Assembly: GCA_963750965.1 (NCBI GenBank)
Contig: CAVVSK010000020.1
Coordinates: 1-64,000, forward strand
Direction of reading: 5' to 3'
Source: CANKHA01 sp963750965
GTDB lineage: Bacteria > Pseudomonadota > Alphaproteobacteria > Rhizobiales > Xanthobacteraceae
DNA length: 64,000 nt
Part shown: piece by piece, positions 41,175 to 50,738 of the stretch
Layout: each line of letters opens with the position of its first letter
Numbering within the stretch: position 1 is the stretch's first letter
Notes under the pieces: model-generated
What the model was told of the DNA's origin: nothing
Seen by the model: the letters and a program-made list of their open reading frames with translations, nothing else
Databases searched by the model: none
Position numbers and translations under genes: made by a program

Positions 41175-42293
41175 TTAGCCGGGCGGCCCGCCCTTTTCTT
41201 CCGGATTTTTCGTTTCATCTCTGCTTTCCCCCTGCGGCTCGCGCCCGCGCGTAAATAGATGTGTGAAGACCGGCAACGATAACGACACCGTCAAAAAGCG
41301 CGCGAGCTGGTGGGCGCCGACAAAGACCGGATCTCCATTCAGAGATAGCGCCAAAACCATCATGGTGTCCTGCGCGCCCGGCGCAAAGGCGATCACCAGG
41401 TCGGCCACCCGGGCGGAGGTCACCGTCGCAACCAGCACAGCGAAGCTGGCGCAGACCGAAGCGGCGACCGCAAAGGAACCAATCGCCGCACCCAAATAGG
41501 CAAACAGCATACGCGCCGGCGTATTGGCGAAGCGCTGTCCGACAATGGCCCCCATCACCACGACAAAGGCGCTGACGAACCACCAGGGTAGCGCCGCATG
41601 CATAAAGCCCGCGCCGTGCAGGATTCCCGACCCCAGCATGGCGCCGAATACGATGCTTGCGGGAAAGCGGACCCAATAGAGCAGCATGGCTGTGGTGAGC
41701 GAAAAGCCTATCAGGATGGCCAATTCGATCGCCGACGCATTGAACGTGGCGGCGCCCAGAGTGGCGGTGGGCGGCGCCGCCAGCCCGAACAGGGCAAGGC
41801 CCGCTGGAATACTGATGGAGATGAATACAACTCGCACCGTCTGCACGATGACGACGCCGCGGATATCGGCGCCGCTTTGAACAGCGAGCGAGATTACCTG
41901 CGCCATGCCGCCCGGGCTGCCGCCATAGAGCGCCGACTTCATGTCCCAGCCGTGCACAAAGCGCAGATAGCTCATGGTCCCCGCGGTCATGCAAACGGCG
42001 GAGACGCAAATCAGGACGATGCTCACCGGCCAGTCGACGATGCCATGCAGCGTCTGCGGCGAGACCGTTGCGCCTAGCGACATGCCGATAATGAAGAACG
42101 TTAGCCGCGCGAGATTTCCCGGAACGATCATCGGCCGGCCGGCCAGCGCGGCTGCGGCTACCGCCAGCATCGAGCCGCAGATCAATCCCGCGGGAAAATT
42201 GATCCAGACGAAGAAAAGCGCTCCCGCGGTAGCGATCAGCAACGTTTCCACCGCGTTTCGGACGCGCTGTTTGTCGATTCTCCACGCAGGCAT
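41175..42293 (-). CDS. AbrB-family membrane transporter (372 aa)
   Basis: About 10 transmembrane segments with the duplicated AbrB pattern (PF05145, often mislabelled as ammonia monooxygenase): INFPAGLICGSMLAVAAAAL and RFPASIVFGAMLGSGILH are equivalent re-entrant loops of the two halves, followed by GGSPGGMAQVISLAVQSGAD and AFAPGAQDTMMVLALSLNGD. Inner membrane protein; substrate not known. A charged tail of about 25 residues is cytoplasmic. Convergent to hemA. Upstream stretch of 160 bases separates it from the sensor kinase gene in divergent orientation. Confidence 0.82.
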   Translation of the reverse strand: MPAWRIDKQRVRNAVETLLIATAGALFFVWINFPAGLICGSMLAVAAAALAGRPMIVPGNLARLTFFIIGMSLGATVSPQTLHGIVDWPVSIVLICVSAVCMTAGTMSYLRFVHGWDMKSALYGGSPGGMAQVISLAVQSGADIRGVVIVQTVRVVFISISIPAGLALFGLAAPPTATLGAATFNASAIELAILIGFSLTTAMLLYWVRFPASIVFGAMLGSGILHGAGFMHAALPWWFVSAFVVVMGAIVGQRFANTPARMLFAYLGAAIGSFAVAASVCASFAVLVATVTSARVADLVIAFAPGAQDTMMVLALSLNGDPVFVGAHQLARFLTVSLSLPVFTHLFTRGREPQGESRDETKNPEEKGGPPG

Positions 42294-42453
42294 GGGCGAT
42301 CAATGCCGTGGATAGCCGGTGGCGTCAAACGCCTGGCGGACACGGCTATAGGGGCCTGCTCGGCATTACCCTCAGGATGGACAAGACCTTATTAATTGTG
42401 CTGACCTTGCGGGGGATGAGGCGGATCGCGCCTCGCGTTCCAGGTGAGACTGC

Positions 42454-45400
42454 ATGTTGCCAGGCTGGGCCGTTATCGCCGTCGCGCTCGGCTATATCGG
42501 GCTCCTATTTGTCATCGCGAGCTACGGCGACCGGAGGAGTCAGCTCGAACGGAAGACCCGTTCGCGGCTGCTGATCTATTCCCTGTCGCTGGCGATCTAC
42601 TGCACCTCCTGGACCTTTTTCGGATCGGTCGGGCTTGCTTCGCGCACCGGCTATGACTTTCTCACCATCTATCTCGGGCCGATGGTGGTAATCGGACTTT
42701 GCACGCCAGTGATCCTCCGCATCGTGCGGCTCGCCAAGGCGCAGAACATCACGTCCATCGCCGACTTCATCGCTGCGCGCTATGGCAAGGACCAGGGCGT
42801 GGCCGCGCTGGTCGCGACGATCGCCATCGTCGGCACCATCCCCTATATCGCCTTGCAGCTGAAAGCGGTGTCGTCCTCGCTCGGTACCATCTTGGCTCAT
42901 TCGAGCGTCGATTCCGCCGTAATGCAGGCGGTGCCTGGTGACATCGCGTTGTTCGTAGCACTGTCGATGGCGGCCTTCGCCGTATTATTCGGCACGCGCC
43001 ATATCGACACCACCGAGCATCAGCACGGCTTGATGCTAGCGATTGCCACTGAATCCATCGTCAAGCTTGTGGCATTCCTGGCCGTGGGCATCTTCGTCAC
43101 GTTCTGGATGTTCGATGGACCGATCTCGATGTTCACCCAGGCGCTGGAGATGCCTGCTACCGCAGCGTTGCTGGAGGGTCAGTCCAGCATCGGCACACTG
43201 CTGGCGATGACCCTGCTCTCGATCTTCGCCATCGTGCTGCTGCCCCGGCAGTTTCACGTCACGGTGGTGGAGAACAATACCGAAGCCGAAATCTGGCGCG
43301 CGGCCTGGTTGTTCCCGATCTATCTGATCCTGATCAACCTGTTCGTCCTGCCGATTGCCCTTGCGGGCGTTATGACCTTCCCGGCAGGACGCATGGACAG
43401 CGACATGTTCGTGCTCACCTTGCCGCTCACCGCCGGCTCGGATCTGATGACGCTGGTGGCCTTTGTCGGCGGGTTGTCGGCCGCCACCGCCATGGTGATC
43501 GTGGAATCCGTCGCGCTCTCGATCATGGTGTCGAACGACATCGTGATTCCGTGGGTGCTCAAGCGCAAGGAATCGCTGTTCGCCGGCCGCGAGAATATGG
43601 GCGCGATGCTGCTAATGGTGCGGCGCGCCGCCATCTTCTTCATCCTGTTCCTTGCCTATATGTATTACCGGATGGCGGGCGAGGCGCAGCTCGCGTCGAT
43701 CGGCCTGTTGTCCTTTGCCGCCATCGCGCAGCTCGCTCCGGCTTTTTTCGGCGGGCTGATCTGGCGGGGCGCTACCGCGCGCGGCGCCGTTGCGGGCTTG
43801 AGCATCGGCACGCTGACCTGGGCCTACACGCTACTGCTGCCGAGCTTCGCCGATCTCGGCATCATCGGGCAGCGGCTGCTGATGGAAGGGCCCGGCGGTT
43901 TCCTCCTGCTGCGGCCTCAGGCTCTGCTCGGCGTCGACCTGCCGCCGCTGCTGCACGGGGTGTTGTGGAGCCTGTCGCTCAATGTTCTTGCTTATGTGGC
44001 GTTCTCCTTCACCCGCGCGCCCGCCTTGGTTGAACGGTTGCAGGCCAACCTCTTCGTGCCGTCACACAACCAGCTGGTTGTGCCGACGCTTCGGCGCTGG
44101 CGCTCCCCCGTCGGCGTCGACGAACTGACCAAAGCCGTCGCCCGCTATCTCGGTGAGGAGCGCACGCGCACGGCTTTTCAGAGTTTTGCCAGTAGCCGGC
44201 GCATCGATCTTGCGCCGGACGCGGAGGCGGATTTCCAGCTACTGCGCTACGCCGAACATCTGCTGGCGTCCGCCATCGGCGCGGCGTCCTCGCGCCTGGT
44301 GCTCACCATCCTGTTGCGGAAGCGCGCGCTCTCCACCAACCGCGCACTGAAGCTTTTGGACGACGCCAGCGCCGCGATCCACTACAACCGCGAGATCTTG
44401 CAGACCGCGCTGGATCATGTGCGCCAAGGGATCGCGGTTTTCGACAAGGAATTGGGCCTTACCTGCTGGAACCGGTATTTCGGCGAGATTCTCAACCTGC
44501 CGGCCGATATGACCCAAGCCGGAGTCGCGCTCAAGGAAATCCTGCGCGTAAGCGCCGAGCAGCATCCCGATGGGCTGAGCCCATCCGAGCACGAGCAGGC
44601 GCTGCACGAACGTTACCTGCGCTATTTGTCGGGCGAGCCCTTCCTCGAACGCTTCGCCGAGCGCGGCCTGGTCATCGAGGTGCGCGCCAACCGGATGCCG
44701 GATGGGGGGATGGTCATCACCTTCAGCGACATGACCCCGAGCGTCGAGGCCGCCGAATCGCTCGAGCGCGTCAACGAGACGTTGGAACGCCGGGTGCGCG
44801 AACGCACCGAGGAACTGACACGGTTGAACGCCGAGCTTGCCCGCGCGAAAGGCGAAGCCGAGGAAGCCAATATCTCCAAGACGCGCTTTCTCGCTGCCGC
44901 CAGTCACGACATTTTGCAACCGCTCAATGCAGCGCGGCTCTATGTCACCAGCTTGGTAGAGCGGGAAGAAAGCCGTGCCGACGCCCGCCTGGTCAGCAAC
45001 ATCGATGCCTCACTAGAGGCAGTTGAAGAAATTCTCGGCGCACTGCTCGATATTTCGCGGCTGGACAGCGGCGCCCTGAAGCCGGAAATAGACTCGTTCC
45101 GCATCGATGCGCTATTGAGCCAGATTGAGGTGGAATTCGCCCCGCTTGCGCGTGAAAAAGGCCTTGAGCTTGTTTTCGTCCCAAGCTCGCTGACGGTCCG
45201 GTCGGATCGCCGGCTGCTGCGTCGCCTGGTACGGAATCTCGTTTCCAACGCCACCAAATATACCCTCGATGGCCGCGTGCTGATCGGCTGCCGCCGGCGG
45301 CGTGGCCGGCTGCGGATCGACGTCTGGGATACCGGCATCGGCATCCCGCCATCGAAGAAGCGCGAGATCTTCAAGGAATTCCATCGACTGGACGAAGGCG

Positions 45401-45978
45401 CCAGAGCAGCGCGCGGGCTGGGACTCGGCCTGTCGATCGTGGAGCGCATCGCGCGCATGCTCGATCACAAGATTGACCTGTCGTCGACCGTCGGCGGCGG
45501 CTCGCGTTTCTCGGTTGAAGTGCCGCTGGCACGTGCCTTGGCTGCGAGCGCTGAGCCACCGCCCGCCGGAAAGCCCGATTCGCGACAGCTGGCGGGCACC
45601 GTGGTGCTTTGCCTAGACAACGATCTGCCGATTCTGGACGGCATGCGCACGCTTCTGGAGGGCTGGGGCTGCCAGGTCTTGCAAGCGCCGGGTCTGGCGG
45701 AAGCCGTGGCCACCGCCATGGAAACCAAGATCCCGCTTGACTGTTTGCTGGTCGACTATCGTTTGGACGATGGCAACGGCCTTGACGCCATCCGGGAACT
45801 GCGCCGCCGCTTCGGGGCCGATTTACCGGCCATCCTGATCACCGCCGATCGCAGCCTGCGTCTGCGCCAGGACGCCCAGGCCGAGGACATCCAATTCTTG
45901 AACAAGCCTTTGAAGCCGGCGGCATTACGCGCGCTGTTGGCGCAATACCGCATCCGCCGCATTGCCGCAGCCGAGTAA
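42454..45978 (+). CDS. SSF-domain hybrid sensor histidine kinase (CrbS-like, 1174 aa)
   Basis: N-terminal residues about 1-540 form a sodium:solute symporter domain (13 helices; SIADFIAARYGKDQGVAALV, FHVTVVENN). Then a PAS-like region (residues 640-770; HVRQGIAVFDKELGLTCWNR), a coiled coil, HisKA with His818 in AAASHDILQPLNAARLY, HATPase (LVRNLVSNATKYT, DTGIGIP, GLGLGLSIV) and a receiver with Asp1101 in LLVDYRLDDGNG. This is the layout of CrbS/AgtS-type kinases, which control acetyl-CoA synthetase and carbon-switch genes and respond to acetate or amino acids. The LuxR-type regulator gene follows tail to tail, 23 bases away. Confidence 0.93.
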   Translation: MLPGWAVIAVALGYIGLLFVIASYGDRRSQLERKTRSRLLIYSLSLAIYCTSWTFFGSVGLASRTGYDFLTIYLGPMVVIGLCTPVILRIVRLAKAQNITSIADFIAARYGKDQGVAALVATIAIVGTIPYIALQLKAVSSSLGTILAHSSVDSAVMQAVPGDIALFVALSMAAFAVLFGTRHIDTTEHQHGLMLAIATESIVKLVAFLAVGIFVTFWMFDGPISMFTQALEMPATAALLEGQSSIGTLLAMTLLSIFAIVLLPRQFHVTVVENNTEAEIWRAAWLFPIYLILINLFVLPIALAGVMTFPAGRMDSDMFVLTLPLTAGSDLMTLVAFVGGLSAATAMVIVESVALSIMVSNDIVIPWVLKRKESLFAGRENMGAMLLMVRRAAIFFILFLAYMYYRMAGEAQLASIGLLSFAAIAQLAPAFFGGLIWRGATARGAVAGLSIGTLTWAYTLLLPSFADLGIIGQRLLMEGPGGFLLLRPQALLGVDLPPLLHGVLWSLSLNVLAYVAFSFTRAPALVERLQANLFVPSHNQLVVPTLRRWRSPVGVDELTKAVARYLGEERTRTAFQSFASSRRIDLAPDAEADFQLLRYAEHLLASAIGAASSRLVLTILLRKRALSTNRALKLLDDASAAIHYNREILQTALDHVRQGIAVFDKELGLTCWNRYFGEILNLPADMTQAGVALKEILRVSAEQHPDGLSPSEHEQALHERYLRYLSGEPFLERFAERGLVIEVRANRMPDGGMVITFSDMTPSVEAAESLERVNETLERRVRERTEELTRLNAELARAKGEAEEANISKTRFLAAASHDILQPLNAARLYVTSLVEREESRADARLVSNIDASLEAVEEILGALLDISRLDSGALKPEIDSFRIDALLSQIEVEFAPLAREKGLELVFVPSSLTVRSDRRLLRRLVRNLVSNATKYTLDGRVLIGCRRRRGRLRIDVWDTGIGIPPSKKREIFKEFHRLDEGARAARGLGLGLSIVERIARMLDHKIDLSSTVGGGSRFSVEVPLARALAASAEPPPAGKPDSRQLAGTVVLCLDNDLPILDGMRTLLEGWGCQVLQAPGLAEAVATAMETKIPLDCLLVDYRLDDGNGLDAIRELRRRFGADLPAILITADRSLRLRQDAQAEDIQFLNKPLKPAALRALLAQYRIRRIAAAE

Positions 45979-46001
45979 GTCCTTCTGTCCGGACCGGAAG
46001 T

Positions 46002-46673
46002 TTAGTTGGCCAGTGACGCGGCCTGGCGCGGCGCGAGTTCTATCTTCGCCGCCGCGATCACGGCCTGGGTACGGCTCTCGACCCCGAGCTTCTGCAGGAT
46101 GGCTGACACGTGCGCCTTCACGGTCGCTTCCGACACCGTCAGCTCGTAAGCGATCTGCTTGTTGAGCAGACCCTCCGACAACATCATGAGCACCCTCACC
46201 TGCTGCGGCGTGAGCGTGGCGAGCCGGGTCAGGAGGTCGTTGGTCTGCGCGTCGGCGCTGTGGTCAAGGTCGACATCCGGCGGCGTCCATTCCTCGCCGG
46301 CGAGCACGCGCGCGACGGCATCGCGCATCGTCTCGACACCGAGCGTCTTCGGAATGAAACCGGCCGCGCCGAAATGCATGCAGCGGCGGATGACGGCGGG
46401 ATCTTCGTTGGCGGAAACGATGACGACCGGAACACCAGGATGTTGCGCGCGCAGGCACATCAAGCCTGAGAAGCCGCGCACGCCGGGCATGGTGAGATCA
46501 AGCAGGACGAGATCGACGTCACCGTCGCGTCCCAGCAGCTTACCGACTTCTTCGAAACTGCCAGCTTCCGCGATCTCGATACGCTCGAAGAGACCGGTTA
46601 CGGCCTCACGCAACGCGCCTCGAAACAAGGGATGGTCGTCGGCGATAATCAGACGGTAGGCCAAGTCGTTCAA
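46002..46673 (-). CDS. LuxR/FixJ-type response regulator (CrbR-like, 223 aa)
   Basis: Receiver domain: RLIIADDHPLFRGALREAV with the acidic pair at 11-12, phosphoacceptor Asp59 in DVDLVLLDLTMPG, then VVIVSANEDPA and PKTLGVETMRDAV with the Lys. C-terminal HTH: LTPQQVRVLMMLSEGLLNKQ, then IAYELTVSEATVKAHVSAIL. Convergent with the SSF-hybrid kinase and therefore very likely its partner; in gammaproteobacteria CrbR activates acs. Target promoters in this organism are not known. Upstream region (46,674-46,789) has no repeats. Confidence 0.9.
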   Translation of the reverse strand: MNDLAYRLIIADDHPLFRGALREAVTGLFERIEIAEAGSFEEVGKLLGRDGDVDLVLLDLTMPGVRGFSGLMCLRAQHPGVPVVIVSANEDPAVIRRCMHFGAAGFIPKTLGVETMRDAVARVLAGEEWTPPDVDLDHSADAQTNDLLTRLATLTPQQVRVLMMLSEGLLNKQIAYELTVSEATVKAHVSAILQKLGVESRTQAVIAAAKIELAPRQAASLAN

Positions 46674-46789
46674 CGCAGTGACCCCGGAATTTACTAACCT
46701 AAAGTCTTACGTCTTCGTCGATAGTCTACATGTTTTTCTGCCGTCGGCTAGCACTGGCATAACAAATACCAGAGAGAATAATCCGGCCC

Positions 46790-47251
46790 CTAGGTCTTGC
46801 GACTGCCGATGAATTGCAGCACGACCTCCCGCTGGTGTGGCCGAAACCGATGCTCAATCAAATAGATGCCTTGCCACGTCCCCAGCGTCAGCGTGCCCTG
46901 AACCACTGGAATATGCAGCCCGACGCCCGTCAGCATGGCCTTCACATGGCTGGGCATATCGTCGGGCCCTTCGGTATCATGGATCCATCCGGCATCCTCC
47001 GGAGCAAGCCGGCGCAGGGTGGTAATCAAGTCCTTCTGCACGTCCGGATCGGCGTTTTCCTGAATCGCGAGCGACGCCGAGGTATGGCGCAAGAACAGAA
47101 AAATTGCGCCGTCCGCCGCGCTCGCCTGTGAAACGAACCGCCGGACATCGTCGGTGATTTCAATGAAACCTTCACCCGGCGTTTCGACCGTGAGCGTCGC
47201 GGTGGCGATCGATTGCGCTTGCGCGATCGTGGTAGCCGAAAGGCGCGTCAC
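46790..47251 (-). CDS. yjbQ: YjbQ family protein (UPF0047, 153 aa)
   Basis: Start codon GTG at 47249-47251. Family signatures: GFIEITDDVRRFVSQAS, FLRHTSASLAIQENADPDVQ, HDTEGPDDMPSHVKAML, and GTWQGIYLIEHRFRPHQREV. The His residues in HTSAS, PSH and EH match the metal site. YjbQ proteins have weak thiamine-phosphate synthase activity but the true role is open. The 47,252-47,280 spacer separates it from the following minus-strand gene, so the two may be co-transcribed. Confidence 0.92.
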   Translation of the reverse strand: MTRLSATTIAQAQSIATATLTVETPGEGFIEITDDVRRFVSQASAADGAIFLFLRHTSASLAIQENADPDVQKDLITTLRRLAPEDAGWIHDTEGPDDMPSHVKAMLTGVGLHIPVVQGTLTLGTWQGIYLIEHRFRPHQREVVLQFIGSRKT

Positions 47252-47280
47252 GGCTCGCCCCTATGCAGCAAATTGCCGGC

Positions 47281-47979
47281 TTAGCTTTTCTTCAGCACGT
47301 CTTTTTGCAGCGCGGAGATCATGTCCACCAACCGCCGCCAGACATTCTCCACCATTACCTTCATGCGCTCGATATTCGGATCGCTCGGCAGGGTGGAGGG
47401 CCGCTCGTTATGTCCGACCGGCGGGTCACTCTTTACCGAGCCTGGCAGCGGCAGCCCGCGGGCCAAGAATTCTTTCTTCAGCGAAACATTTTCTTCCTGC
47501 AAACGGGCAATCTCGTTCTCCAGCACACCGCGGTCTTCCGGCGCGAGCTGGCAGGTCCAGCCCACGGTGCGTTTGCTGCAGAAGGCAACCTGACCGGTGC
47601 GGTTATCGAGCCGCACATAACCGTCGTTCATGCGGCTGAAGGTGAAACGACTCTCGCTATTTTCCGCCGGCTTGGCGTCCGCGGTCGCGCTGTTTTGTGG
47701 CGCGTTCTCGACAGGTAAGGTCTCGGGCACTTTGCCCTCGGCCACGGGTATTTCTTTTGGCGGAGTGGTTTGCTTGGCGTCCGCCGGGACAGCGTTTTGC
47801 GGTGCGTCCTGAACAAGACGGGGTTCTTGCGATGAAACTGCCGTGGAATCGTAAGGAGCAGGCGACGGTGCGAGCGAGACTGTCGGCACAGCTTCCGTAC
47901 TTCCGCTTTGAGCCGAAGCGGGTGTGGCAGCCCAAGCTGCGACGCAAATGGCGAACGCCAGGATGATGCGTGTCATCAT
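47281..47979 (-). CDS. Secreted protein with a C-terminal coiled coil (232 aa)
   Basis: Signal peptide (ILAFAICVAAWAATPASAQ), then a Pro/Ala/Ser-rich linker of about 90 residues with two similar blocks (DAPQNAVPADAK and NAPQNSATADAKPAE), then a domain around residues 110-145 with RFTFSRMNDGYVRLDNRTGQ and VAFCSKRTVGWTCQLAPEDR, then a helix LENEIARLQEENVSLKKEF likely to be a coiled coil. The FSRM..G..RLD..TG.V..C pattern is seen in periplasmic proteins of Rhizobiales. Function unknown. Confidence 0.75.
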   Translation of the reverse strand: MMTRIILAFAICVAAWAATPASAQSGSTEAVPTVSLAPSPAPYDSTAVSSQEPRLVQDAPQNAVPADAKQTTPPKEIPVAEGKVPETLPVENAPQNSATADAKPAENSESRFTFSRMNDGYVRLDNRTGQVAFCSKRTVGWTCQLAPEDRGVLENEIARLQEENVSLKKEFLARGLPLPGSVKSDPPVGHNERPSTLPSDPNIERMKVMVENVWRRLVDMISALQKDVLKKS

Positions 47980-48262
47980 GTTTCTCCCGTCCGCGATCGG
48001 CGGATCTGCCTGCCAAGCCGATTATCGCAGGCATGCGGCCGAAAAACGATCCGATTCCCCGCCATGTTGCCACGCGCCGGTAACCCATAACAGCGCAAAA
48101 CGGCGCGTCGCGAGGGCCGAAAAAGGCTGAATTGTCCCGGTCATTCAACAACTTGTAATCCCTGCCCCAATTCTTGACTCATGCAGACCCGGTCAGTATG
48201 GTCCGCGCGGCTTTGAGGGCATGGGACTTCCTCGAGCGCCGCAATATGCGCGGATCGAAAAA

Positions 48263-48622
48263 ATGACGCGCGATAACGGCGATCACGGTAACTCCCCGTC
48301 CGACGAGGCTGCTCTCTCCGCGAGGCTCAAGCGTCTCGGCGAACGGCTCGGTCAACATACCGGCCGTCCTGTCGACAAAAGCCCCGGTGCTTCCTCGACC
48401 GCCGACCCGTCGGCGATGGCGCGCGGTTTCCGGCTCTCCACCGAGCTTGTCGCAGGCGTCCTTGTCGGTGCCGCATTGGGTTGGCTGCTCGACCGCTGGC
48501 TCGGCATTTCGCCCTGGGGGCTGATGGTGTTTTTGTTGCTCGGTTTTGCCGCGGGCGTGCTCAACGTGATGCGGGCGGCGGGCGTGAACATGGGGTCCAA
48601 AGCTTCCAGGCCCCCGGATTAG
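48263..48622 (+). CDS. atpI: ATP synthase protein I
   Basis: The ATG at 48263 is chosen because an upstream in-frame start yields an unusual leader. About 45 polar residues precede two membrane helices (LVAGVLVGAALGWLLDRWLG and MVFLLLGFAAGVLNVMRAAG), the alphaproteobacterial AtpI form. It helps assembly of the c ring. First gene of the F0 operon atpI-B-E-F'-F. The F1 genes are not in the window, as is usual in alphaproteobacteria where they form a second cluster. Confidence 0.88.
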   Translation: MTRDNGDHGNSPSDEAALSARLKRLGERLGQHTGRPVDKSPGASSTADPSAMARGFRLSTELVAGVLVGAALGWLLDRWLGISPWGLMVFLLLGFAAGVLNVMRAAGVNMGSKASRPPD

Positions 48623-48637
48623 GCAGCTAAGAAGGTT

Positions 48638-49387
48638 ATGGGCGATCCTATCCACCAATTCGAGTTGAAGAGCCTTTTCTCACTGGGGCATATCGGCCCC
48701 TACGAGATCGTCTTCACCAATTCGGCGCTCTTCATGCTGCTCGCGCTGCTCGCGACCGCGGCGCTGATGCTGATTCCGACCCGGCAGCGCGCGCTGGTGC
48801 CGAGCCGCGCGCAGTCGGTTGCCGAACTGTCCTACGAATTCGTCGCCAACACCATCCAGAGCACCGCCGGCAAGGAAGGCATGAAGTTCTTCCCGCTGGT
48901 GTTCTCGCTTTTCATCTTCGTGCTGACCGTGAACCTGTTGGGCCTGCTTCCCTACGGCTTCACCGTAACCAGCCACATCGTCATCACCGTGGCGCTGGCG
49001 CTGCTCGTGTTCTTCACCGTGCTGGTCTACGGCTTCTGGAAGAACGGTTTGGGCTTCTTCAGGCTATTCGTGCCGAGCGGCATTCCGATTTATATCCTGC
49101 CGCTGATTGTCTTCATCGAAGTGCTGTCCTTCCTCTCGCGGCCGATTTCGCACAGCGTGCGTCTGTTCGCCAACATGCTGGCCGGCCATATCACGCTGAA
49201 GGTGTTCGCCGGCTTCATCGTGATGCTGAGCGCGCTCGGCATCCACGGCGTGGTTGGTGCCATCCTGCCGCTGTCGCTGGTGGTGGCGCTCACCGCGCTC
49301 GAATTCCTGGTTGCTTTCCTGCAGGCCTATGTCTTCGCGATCCTGACCTGCATCTACCTGAATGACGCCATCCATCCCGGTCATTGA
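48638..49387 (+). CDS. atpB: ATP synthase F0 subunit a
   Basis: 249 residues with five to six membrane helices. The conserved Arg is in LSRPISHSVRLFANMLAGH, the stretch that faces the c ring, followed by the helix AGFIVMLSALGIHGVVGAIL. It forms the two half-channels for protons. Follows atpI by 15 bases and precedes atpE by 24 bases. Confidence 0.96.
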   Translation: MGDPIHQFELKSLFSLGHIGPYEIVFTNSALFMLLALLATAALMLIPTRQRALVPSRAQSVAELSYEFVANTIQSTAGKEGMKFFPLVFSLFIFVLTVNLLGLLPYGFTVTSHIVITVALALLVFFTVLVYGFWKNGLGFFRLFVPSGIPIYILPLIVFIEVLSFLSRPISHSVRLFANMLAGHITLKVFAGFIVMLSALGIHGVVGAILPLSLVVALTALEFLVAFLQAYVFAILTCIYLNDAIHPGH

Positions 49388-49411
49388 CCTATCCAACTTG
49401 AGGAGTGTTTC

Positions 49412-49639
49412 ATGGATCCTGTTGCTGCAAAGATGATTGGTGCCGGCATCGCCTGCATCGGCATGGGCGGAGCCGGCGTCGGCGTCGGCATGATCTTCGG
49501 TCAGTATCTCGCGGCCGCAGTGCGTAACCCCTCGGCCGCGCAGGGCCAATTCGGCAACCTGATCTTCGGATTCGCCGTGACCGAGGCCTTGGGCATCTTC
49601 TCTCTGCTGATCGCCCTCCTGCTTCTGTTCGCGCTCTGA
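49412..49639 (+). CDS. atpE: ATP synthase F0 subunit c
   Basis: 75 residues, two helices with the Gly-rich first helix (GAGIACIGMGGAGVGVGMIFG) and the polar loop AAVRNPSAA. The proton-binding carboxylate is the Glu in FAVTEALGIF near residue 59. A GAGGAG ribosome site stands before the ATG. It forms the rotating ring. Next gene starts three bases after the stop. Confidence 0.97.
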   Translation: MDPVAAKMIGAGIACIGMGGAGVGVGMIFGQYLAAAVRNPSAAQGQFGNLIFGFAVTEALGIFSLLIALLLLFAL

Positions 49640-49642
49640 TCG

Positions 49643-50176
49643 ATGGCTACTACCGCGCACACCGCGGCGCCCGGCGGCCATAAGGCACCGTTTCCGCCGT
49701 TCCAGTCGGAAACATTTGCGTCGCAGCTGTTCTGGCTCGCGATCGCCTTCGCCGCGCTCTATCTGCTGGCGGCTCGCCTGGTGCTGCCGCGTGTCGGCGG
49801 CATCATCGATGCGCGTGCCAAGCAGATCGATGACGACCTTTCGGAAGCGCAGCAGTTCAAGGAGGCGGCGGATGCCGCCAACACGGCCTATGAAAAGTCG
49901 CTGGCGGATGCGCGCTCCCGCGCCCAGGCCCTAGCCAATGCCACGCTCGAGAAGCAGCAGGCGGAAACTGATAGCAAGCGCAAGACGCTTGAGCAGGAAC
50001 TCGACACCAAGCTCGCCGAGGCCGAGAAAACCATTGCCACAACTAAAACCGCGGCGATGGGCAATGTGCGCAGTATCGCCACCGACGCGGCCGCGGCCAT
50101 CGTGAAGCGTTTGACCGGCACTGAGCCCTCCGGCCAGGCCGTTACCGCTGCTGTTGGCGAAGCGCTCAAGCGCTGA
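49643..50176 (+). CDS. atpG: ATP synthase F0 subunit b'
   Basis: 177 residues: a short N-terminal segment, one membrane helix (LFWLAIAFAALYLLAARLVLP), and a long Ala/Glu/Lys helix that forms the peripheral stalk. The 30-residue leader before the helix is typical of the b' type of alphaproteobacteria. Pairs with b to make a heterodimeric stator. Often named atpF2 or atpG. Confidence 0.93.
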   Translation: MATTAHTAAPGGHKAPFPPFQSETFASQLFWLAIAFAALYLLAARLVLPRVGGIIDARAKQIDDDLSEAQQFKEAADAANTAYEKSLADARSRAQALANATLEKQQAETDSKRKTLEQELDTKLAEAEKTIATTKTAAMGNVRSIATDAAAAIVKRLTGTEPSGQAVTAAVGEALKR

Positions 50177-50185
50177 GGACGAACC

Positions 50186-50668
50186 ATGCTCGACGCTGAA
50201 TTCTGGGTTGCGGTTTCCTTTTTCATCTTCATTGGCATTCTTGTGTATGTCGGCGTGCACAAGAAAATCGCGGAAGCGCTCGACCATCGCCGCGACCGGA
50301 TCAAGGCCGAACTGGATGAGGCACGGCGGCTGCGCGAAGAAGCGCAGGCCTTGCTCGCGCATTACAGGCAAAAGCAGAAAGAGGCCGAAGGCGAAGCTGC
50401 GGCCATCCTTACCAGTGCTAAGGCAGACGCCGAGCGCATGACGATCGAGGCCGAAGCCAAGATGAGTGAATTCGTCGCTCGCCGCACAAAGATGGCGGAA
50501 GCCAAGATCGCCCAAGCCGAGAGCCAGGCGCTGGCCGACGTGCGCGCCGCCGCTGCCGATGCGGCCGTCACCGCGGCCGAGCGGATCCTGAAGGACACCG
50601 CCAAGGGCAACTTGGCCGACGACCTGCTCGCCAGCGGCATCGAAGACGTCAAGAACAAGCTGAATTAA
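50186..50668 (+). CDS. atpF: ATP synthase F0 subunit b
   Basis: 160 residues with a membrane helix at the very start (FWVAVSFFIFIGILVYVGVH) and then a long heptad-type helix (EALDHRRDRIKAELDEARRL). Starts nine bases after b' and ends the F0 operon. Convergent with the lipoprotein gene that follows. Confidence 0.95.
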   Translation: MLDAEFWVAVSFFIFIGILVYVGVHKKIAEALDHRRDRIKAELDEARRLREEAQALLAHYRQKQKEAEGEAAAILTSAKADAERMTIEAEAKMSEFVARRTKMAEAKIAQAESQALADVRAAAADAAVTAAERILKDTAKGNLADDLLASGIEDVKNKLN

Positions 50669-50738
50669 GCGCGGCAGAAGCCGCCAGGCCGCAAGCTACC
50701 CGTCAAATCGCCACCCTGCTAACGGCGGCAACGCTTCC

